From positions 36,298,558-36,358,557 of the forward strand of contig CM043946.1 in assembly GCA_014529385.2 (NCBI GenBank): 60,000 nucleotides of DNA, in the 5' to 3' direction. Within the stretch, counting starts at the first letter, position 1. Each line of letters opens with the position of its first letter. The notes under the pieces are model-generated. The model worked only from the letters and a program-made list of their open reading frames with translations, was not told where the DNA came from and made no database searches. Made by a program: the position numbers and the translations under genes. Shown piece by piece: positions 44,201 to 52,782 of this stretch. Source of the stretch: Adiantum capillus-veneris (Eukaryota > Streptophyta > Polypodiopsida > Polypodiales > Pteridaceae).

Positions 44201-47200
44201 AAGAGCATGATCCACTGCTACACCCACTGGTCTGGCTCCCACTATGAAATCCTAAATACAAGGAATAAAGCTCGGCTGTGCCATAACATAGTCCACTGTA
44301 GACGGGTGCTCACTACTGCTGCTCGCCCCCCCCTTGCTGCGCCATCGCTGCCCTCTCCCCCCCCCCCTCCCCCCACTCACTGCCCCTGCGCGCTAACCTC
44401 TCCCCCCCCCCCCCCCCCCCCCCACCCCCCCCCCCACCCTCTGCCCCTGCGCGCTGCTGCCCCCCCCTGTTTTCGCGCTGCCCCACAGGCTGCCCGCTGC
44501 CCTCCTCTCGCGTTGCCATCCCCACCCCACCCCCCCCGTCCTCTTTGCTCCCGAAGGTCTTCTGCACCTGGCTCGGCAACGCTTTCTCTTCAGACAAGTG
44601 CTTGGCGTACTCGTTCGCAGATTTTCTTCATCGCCCGCTTCTTCGACTCAGCAGTAGACACAGATGGAGGCTCCAGCTCCACCTCAGAGGGACTCGCTTG
44701 AAGCCCCCTCGCCCGACCCCGCTGAGCCCACCATTCGACTTGCTCTTACGCCGGCAAAGCAAGCGAGCCTTGCCACAGAGGTAGAACGCTTGCAGGCGAC
44801 TTCTGTCATCTGCAAGGTTCTCGGCACTCGTCCCAGCAGAGGAGAGCTGCGAGATCTTCTCCAGGCCCGCCTCCTCGCAGAGGTGGGCAAGATCTTGGAT
44901 ATCCAGATTCTCGGTACTACCAGATTGAGTTCGAGACTTCCGAGATGGCCTCCAAGGTCATAGCTATGAGTCCATTGGCCATCCGAGCAGCACGCGCCCA
45001 CTTTCGACAGTGGCGACATGGTTTTGACCCGTCTTCGGATGTGCTAGTAGAGGAGGCGGACATCCCCATATCAGTCTGCTTTCCGGGTTTACGGAGGGAG
45101 TACCTTCCACTTCTCTCCAGGATTGGCTCCACCATCGGAACTGTCTTGGAGACACCTCGTACGGCAGCATCAGTAGCTGCCAAGGCGGCTGGCATCCCTT
45201 CAGTTCGAGTTTTGGTCAGAGATACCCACACGCTCCCGAAGGTCATCCTTCTGCCTCGGGTGAGTGGGGGTTGGTTTAGACAGAGTGTGGAGTACTCGGG
45301 TCTCCCGAACCAGTGTTTCATTTGCAGACAGATGGGCCACCTAGCGAAGGCCTGTCCACGGAGGAGACCACGACCCGCACCGCAACCTCAGCCCCAGCCT
45401 GCCAAGGCTGGGCCGCAGCCACAGCCAGCGACGCAGAGCACAGATCCAATGCCACCCTCCGAGCCTGGGGCTCCAGCGGAGGAGGGGTGGCAGCAGGCCC
45501 GTGGCCGTCGACGCCAGGGGCCACAGCGACAGCCTGGCACTCAGAGTGGCCCCCAGGTGCCTACTCAGCAGCAGTGGGTTCCCACGGGGAACCGCTTTGG
45601 TCCTCTTGAGCAGGAGGAGCCCCCTACGCCAGCCTCCACCTCCGCTTCACCCTCGCCAGCCGCTCCGCCTTCCGATCTCCCCTCCTCCTCCGCATGCCCT
45701 CCCCCGCCCTCTGCTACCGCTCACTCCCCACCTCGCCCCCCCCCATGTCTCTGCCGCCCCTCCCTGCTTCTCCTCTCCCCCGCCCCCCCCAACCCCTTCT
45801 CCCCCTCCTCCTGCTTCAATACCACAGTCGGCTCTGGAGACTGGACCCTTGCCGGCGGCCAGGAGATCTCTTCGCAGCGCCTTCGCCACGAGTCGCCTAG
45901 CGAGAGAGGGTCAGCCCTTCATGCGGCCCCCATTGCAGATTCAGACATCTCCTCTTGCAGCTATCCCTCGTGGTTTGACGAGCTTTGACCTCCGACGCCG
46001 CTGGGATTTCTTCGATTACGGGTTTACTCGTTTTCTTGGCGATTCCGCAGCAGACTACGAGGCATCCTGCTTCAGAGTCCACGCTCTGTTCCTCGCCGCT
46101 AGGGGGACAGAGGCCTTGGACTCAGCAGTTGGTTTCTCCTTCCCCCTCTGTGGCAGGACTGAGACAGAGTGGTCCCTCGACTCAGTGGTGGGATGGTTGC
46201 ATACACAGGTTCTCGAGTTCTCTCACCACATGGGAGAACTTGGCGTTACAGATCTGCTGCAGACTTTGTGGCCACTGGCCAAGTTTGCGGTGACTCCCCC
46301 AGATTCAGCAGGATGTAGACACATTGTGGTGTACTTTTTTGCTGATACGCAGTGTTTGCCTTGCTATGTATTCATTCATGAGGACTCCTGGACAGAGGAG
46401 GTTGCTTTGCGCACGGCTCGCTCTACTTGGGCTTGGACCAGGCACTCACTGCAGTCTCGCCTATCTAGAGGACGCTCGGATGCGGATTACTCCCCATCCA
46501 AGCCTGCTTCGAAGATAGCTCGTCTTGCTGCTGCGGCAGCATCTGTTCTCTCTCGCTCCCCATGAGGATCGTCTCGTGGAACGTGCAGGGACTCGGTGGG
46601 CCCCAGTTTCAGCGACAGCGGGGCCGATTGCGTCAGGAGCTTCAGCGATGCCTTGTGGGAGGAGAGATTGATCTCCTTATGCTTCAGGAGCACCATTTGT
46701 CTGAGAGCCGCATTCGGCGATGTGGTCAGATTTTGCGTGGACGCTATGATATCTTTTGGTCAGCTGCTTTTGGACCTGGAGGCATCCAGGGTGGGGTATG
46801 TATGACTATTGCGGACTCATTACAGCAGGCCATTGTGGGCAGAGGGATTATTGTACGAGGCAGGGCTCAGTGGATTACTATGCAGGTTCAGGGTAGCCTT
46901 GTGGGTTTCCTGAACATCTATGCGCCCAATGTGGCGAGTGCTCGTGCAGAGTTTTGGTCACAGATTGTTGAGTCTTTGCCACAGGTTGACCAGTGGTGTG
47001 TAGGAGGGGACTTCAACATGTTGGAGGACCCTTCTGACAGAATCGGAGGCAGCCATGCTACTGTGCATGGAGTCGAGTTAGCAGCTTGGGAGAGGTTTTG
47101 TATGACGTTGAGGGTCTCGGATACATGGCTGCATTCTGGCTTTGTGAGGCCTCCAGAGAGTCTTGCCTTCTCTAGATCGGACCGCCGAGTGGGAGGAGTG

Positions 47201-50200
47201 AATCTATCGCGCATAGATCGCTTCTACACTAGTGACCACTTCAGTGACTTGGGGGGATCAGTGGGCATCCTGGCAGGGACATCCTTCTCGGACCATGCAC
47301 CAGTGATCCTCACAGTGGCAGACAGGCAGAGGAGTGGGAGCACGATGCTTCGCATCCCAGAGCGGGTCTTGTTGGACTTAGCACTCAGAGAGAGGGTCGA
47401 GGCTCTATGGATAGAGGGCATGGACAGCCAGGCTCCACCTGCAGACAGAGTGGCCTCAGGCCTAGCTCAGCTCAGCCACTTCTTTCTCCAAGAGTCTTTG
47501 GCTCGACGGGCTGCAGCGAGAGAGGAGGAGCAGCGTCTCAGACGAGGCATTGCTTCACTACAGAGGATGCAGGAGCAGCATCCAGACAGTCCATGGTTGG
47601 AGGAGCAGCTTCAGCAGGCTCGACAGGAGCTTGCTTGCACAGAGGAGAGGCGCCTTGAGTTTGCCTTCCACCGGCATGCATCTAAGTGGACTCAGGTGGG
47701 TGACAGAGTGACAGGTGTTTTTTTTGAGACAGTGGGACCTCGGCACTCGCATGCCAAGGTCAATCAGTTGAGGAGACCCGATGGGTCAGTTGTTTGCGAG
47801 CCAGAGGATATGCGTGCAGTTGCTACTGACTTTTACCGTGAGCTACTGTCGGCTGAGCCAGAGTCAGAGAGGCAGGATGCATACAGGGAGCGGGTTTGGG
47901 CACAGATGCCTTGTCTTGTGACTAAGGAGATGCGGCAGAGGCTTGAGTTACCTCTTCAGCTTGAGGAGCTGCACACGGCTCTTAGGGCCCTCCCTCGTGG
48001 TAGCTGTCCAGGTGAGAATGGGCTGACTCCCAGCTTCTTCTTGGAGTACTGGGACCTGCTTGGCCCAGATCTTTGTAGTGCCTTTCAGTACATTCTGCAC
48101 ACAGGAGTGATGCCGGATAGCATGAGTGAGGGCCTGATTTACCTCATTCCTAAGGAGGGTGGCTCCTTGGATGAGATTCGACAGTTGCGTCCCATCACCA
48201 TTCTCAACTCAGCCTACAAAATTCTTGCCAAGGCTCTGAGTTTGAGGATTCAGCCACTTTTGGAGAGCCTTATACATGGGACTCAGACAGGTTTTGTCAA
48301 GGAACGCAGTATCCTTGACAACATCTTCACTTTTTGGGAGGCTTCTGCCCTTGCACGGCTCCGTGGGGAGGACCTTGTGATTCTTCTTCTCGATTTTGAG
48401 AAGGCATACGACAGAGTTGACTGGGACTTTCTTGAGGGCACGCTACGTAGGATGGGCTTCTCAGAGGCTTGGATCAGAGGGGTGTCAGCTTTGTACAGAC
48501 AGGCCCACAGTCAGGTGCTTTTGGCAGGAGGTAGAGGTGAGCGCTTCATGCTCACACGATCGGTCAGACAGGGTTGTCCTCTTGCCCCCTTTCTCTTTCT
48601 GTTCTATGCGGAGGCGATGAGCAGATTTTTGGTGTCACAGCAGGTTGGTTTGAGGGGCTTAGCACTCCCTATACGGGGAGATGAGCTTCTGGACGCTGAG
48701 TTTGCCGACGACTCAGCCTTGTACTTAGAGGGCCAGGAGGCCAATTTACACAGATGTGGGCAGGCTTTGGAGACCTTCTGCTGTGCATCGGGCGCACTGA
48801 TCAACTGGAGAAAGACAGTGGCTTTCTCAGTTGGTAGTGCTCCTGTGCCAGATTGGATGCCAGGAGAGGGTTTCAGGTGGATTCCTCCAGGGACTGCAGT
48901 TCGGTACCTGGGTTGTCAGGTTGGTTTGGATTTGTCCCCCGAGCAGCAGATTGCTCCTCTTCTCCTGTCCATTAGGAGAAAGCTGTTACATTGGAGCTCA
49001 ACACGACTTTCGCTGGTTGGTAGAGTAGTAGTTGCCAACCAGGTGTTGTTGGCGACTATGTGGTACATCACTTCTTGCTGGATCTTCTCGAGTTCTTGTA
49101 TCAGCCAAGTAGAGAGGCTGATCAGGAACTTCCTTTGGTCTGGTCGCGACACTCAGATTGCCCGAGCCAAGGTGGCTTGGTCGGTCATCACACTTCCTTG
49201 TTCTCAGGGAGGGCTTGGGATCATTGATCCAGCACAGCAGAGCAGAGCCCTTCTTGGGAAGTTCGTCGTCAGAGGACTTCTTCCAGGCGAGGAGCCCTGG
49301 AAGGAGTTCTTGTTGCAGAGGCTTCGTGCCAGGGTGCCTCTGGCAGGAGGCCCTTGGCAACCTTCGACCAGATGGATCTTTACAGAGTTGCGCCGAGTTG
49401 GTTTGAGCAGGAGACTGGAGGACCGATTCGCTGTGAGTTTGCTTCGGTCTTGGGAGCTATTGCGGCGTGGCCTAGAGCAGCGACAGCCTACGTGCACGGA
49501 GGAGCGCCTACGGCAGCCCCTCGTCTGGAACCCCATGGTTAGCACTCAGGGAGGCCACTTGGTTGGGAGTAGGCCTCATGTTTCTTGGGGTCCCATGGCA
49601 GCAGGTCCAGCGCGCTCTCTAGGTGACTGGCTAGAGTTCACAGGTTTGTCAGAGGAGGTGCAGGTTGTCCAGCTACAGGGCATGAGAGGGGTTCAGAGCA
49701 TGTGTCAGGACATCTCAGAGTCAGTTCCAGCTGATTGGCTCACGCCTCTCGAGCCAGTAGCACCCCGGTGGATGGGAGCCTTCACACGACTGGAGGTTCT
49801 CATTTCAGTCAAGGCTTGCTCAGAGACTGTCCCAGCCCTGTTCTTCGAGCTTCAGGGTGGGGGACGATTACAGAGAGTTGCAGTAGAGGCCCCACAGGTA
49901 GCAGAGTGTTGTTTCCAGAGGATCCGAGTTGTGGGCATCTGTAGGAGGACTTGCGTCATAGACCCTGACCCAGCAGCTCTTGAGACAGGACACTGGAGGC
50001 TATGGGCTTGGGAGTGTTGTCCACTGGCACGAGTACAGTGGGATCCTGGTGAGTGGCTATGGAGGGACCCATTCTCTTCTGCAGACCGCCCAGGAGTCCC
50101 TTTCTTTCAGTACATTGTTCGGCTTGGACGTCATATACTTGCAGCACACAGAGAGGCCCGCTCCGCTGCAGCACGTCATTGGCAGGAGGAGGGTCTCACA

Positions 50201-52714
50201 GTTGAGTTCTTGGCAGCTTTTTGGCAGAGGCTGTGGGACTCCAGACAGCCGAGGCGCGTCACCTTGTTCCAGTGGTTGGTTGCACACAGAGCCACAGCAG
50301 TAGGGAGCTGGCTTGTACATTGTGGTCTCTCAGCCGCATGTACAGCCTGTGACCAGTTGGTGGAGAGTCAGCGACACTGTCTTTGGGACTGTCCCTCGGC
50401 CCAGCAAGTGTGGCTACGAGTTCTTCGGCTGATGCCTGCCCTCTCCACGGCTCGACAGTTCACTTGGGGGGCGGCGGCTTGGTCCACCCTCACGGGCCCG
50501 GCACTTCAGTTTGAGCTATCTTCCACCAGCAGGATGATAGTGATACAGGGGGGTCGACCTACACTCCAGCCTGCTACAGACCTTACTCCACAGGAGTGGA
50601 GCAGTGAGAGAGCGGAGTGTTGGGAGCTCATCAGCGGCCTAGCTCTCTGGTTCATCTGGCGGGCCCGTTGTTTCCGCATCTTTGAGGCTCGCCTTGTACC
50701 ACCAGCAGAGACTGTTCGTGACTTTTGGCTAGAGCTGATCCATACTCTCAGAGGACAGCTTGAGGGACTACAGGGCTGCTCCGACCGCATGCGGGAGCGC
50801 CGCGAGGCTTTCCTTCGTCTCTGGCGCCCTGGGCCGTTTTACTCCATGGTCCAGGGGGTGCTCAGATGGCACTACTGTCCACCTGTGTGGCTTTTCCCTC
50901 CTCCCATCTCTTGATTTAGCCCTATTGTATATATGCTGTTTTTTCATTGGGAGAGTCTCCCCATCATGTTTGTTGTAGCCCTCTCCTGCAGAGGTGGATG
51001 TAGCCCTATGGGCAGCTTTCATTAACTAATAGAAGGATCTTTTTCTCGGAAAAAAAAAACATAGTCCATTGTACTGGCTCTGTGTCTGTGTGGAAAGCAT
51101 GTGAAGCCGGCTGCTCCAGGAAATCGCTGTAAGCCATTAAGTATGGCTAACCCATGTGTGGTTGTCATCTCCGTGAGGTATCTCCCATACTCCGTCTGCT
51201 CTCTATCATGTGAGCATCTGTCAAGCCCCAAGTCATCCACATCCGGCTCTCAAGCATCTCATCCGACGTGTCGTAGAAGACTGTCTCAGAGTTGCCCGTT
51301 CGGGCATTGAAGTCCCCTAGGAGGATGATATCACCATCCCTAGAAAACTCCCATATATCATCATCTAGTATAGAGAAAGGCGATTGTCCTCTGGGTGCAG
51401 CATATACTGACGTACTAGGGGGGAAGTCACATATGGCAATGTATAGAAATCGGCCTATGTCTGCTCTCAACCTCACCCACATGTATCTAGCATGATCATC
51501 TCTGCGTACAATCTGTAGTAGTGGCTGTAACTCCTCCCTAAATAGCACTGCTACTCGTCCTGAACCTCTACTCCCATGCTCAGATCTCGCGATTGTTTTG
51601 TGGGCTGTCTCCCATCTGTATCCCAGCACCCTGTGGTATAAGCTGTCCAGGGGCCTCATGAGTCTCTAAGAAGAAAACAATGTCCCTCTCTCTGAAACTG
51701 TTGTCGAAGGCACCAACATCCAACCTCATAGATCCATTACAATTCCAAGTAGCCATCTTACGTGTGGTCCCATAGGACTCACACCGTCATGTAGAGTGCC
51801 GCTCTACAATCACCACCCGACCATCTCTGTAAAAGGCCGTCTTTCCCTTCTCCCTTGCCGCCGTAATCTCTGGCATTACCTCTCTCATATGCGCAAGCTG
51901 TGAGAGAGTGAGATCATCACCAAGGAAAATACCTGTCTTCTTGAGAGTAGGCCTCTTTTTCAGAAATTTCTTCTTCTCTTCCAAGGAGGGGAAGCGTAGT
52001 ATGAGAGCTCTCTCTTTTGAAGATTCTCACGAGCCACCACTCTTCTTGCCCACTCTCCATGCCTTTGTGTGTGAAGGCTTGTCCACCCCCATCATGGATG
52101 TGAGGATTGTGACCTCTTTTTCCACATTGTTTATGTCCTTGAGACCGGTTACCCTCACATGTAGAGCCCGCATGCTCCTCCTTTGTTCCTCTTCGAGGGT
52201 CATGTTTATAAGAGTGGGTGTACAAGGAGCTTCCTTACCTTTCCCTTTCTTGGTGACCTCAATCCATTTTTCGGCCTCTTCTACTTTCTTTTGTGCTGCG
52301 AAGATGACCGCGGCCCCATGACTTCTTCTCCTCATCTTCCTTGATAATCCGTATTTCTTCTCTCATGGTATTCAATTCTTCCATCATGGATGGTTGAATT
52401 TCGCCTTCTTCGAGCCGCCCACTTTTTGCTGCAAGAAGTTCACATTGAAGAGTTCCGATCGTGGCTTCTTGTGAAGCCGCTTGCTCTTCGACACGAGAAA
52501 TCCTTTCGCATAGGTTCTTCTTTTCCTCTTTCCATTCCTCCATCTTTTGAAGAAAGGTTGCCTCCATTTCTTTCTTCCACTCCTTCACTTCAACTTCAAG
52601 TGTTGATATCCGCTTGTTGGTAATCGAGAACTTCATGTTGAGAGGGAGGCGGGCTATAGCCACTGGAGATGCCATGTGACAGGGGGTCAATGGGTAGCCC
52701 AGTGGAGGGAGACC

Positions 52715-52782
<68 letters not shown>

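Larger units (their letters stand above)
44301..51057 (+). mobile_element. LINE-B, nearly intact L1-like non-LTR retrotransposon (6.76 kb)
   Basis: Complete structure on the plus strand: C-rich 5' leader (44301-44663), ORF1 (44664-46565), ORF2 (46562-50914), 3' UTR of about 140 bp, a short poly(A) (51051-51057, continuous with the duplication) and a 16-bp target-site duplication. It interrupts the endonuclease of LINE-A copy 4. Its G/C content and codon use are clearly higher than the surrounding AT-rich sequence. ORF2 is uninterrupted over 1450 codons. Only ORF1 carries two compensating frame changes. It is the youngest element in the window. Confidence 0.95.
41254..52716 (-). mobile_element. 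LINE-A copy 4, nearly full length, split by LINE-B
   Basis: Minus-strand order: ORF1 (52690-51787), ORF2 endonuclease (51756-51074), LINE-B insertion (51057-44301), the rest of the endonuclease and the linker (44284-43620), RT (43607-42400), C-terminal zinc region (42200-41540) and 3' UTR with (TC)n tail. Without the insert the element is about 4.7 kb. Both outer ends abut GA/TC microsatellites (41221-41253 and 52717-52780). It sits in PIMT intron 3 on the PIMT sense strand. ORF1 and ORF2 are frameshifted. Confidence 0.9.

Noticed and set aside
44207-44784. Long proline/alanine frames and glycine-rich antisense frames in the LINE-B leader
   Set aside because: They arise from the poly-C composition. 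ORF1 homology starts only at 44664.
45313-45900. Overlapping frames on both strands within LINE-B ORF1
   Set aside because: GC-rich shadows of the proline-rich linker. The zinc knuckle and flanking homology fix the real frame.
51908-52321. 137-aa plus-strand frame
   Set aside because: Antisense shadow of the LINE-A ORF1.
52259-52690. Coiled-coil frame considered as an independent host gene
   Set aside because: Its position immediately upstream of the LINE endonuclease and the ORF1-type C-terminal domain downstream show it is LINE-A ORF1.
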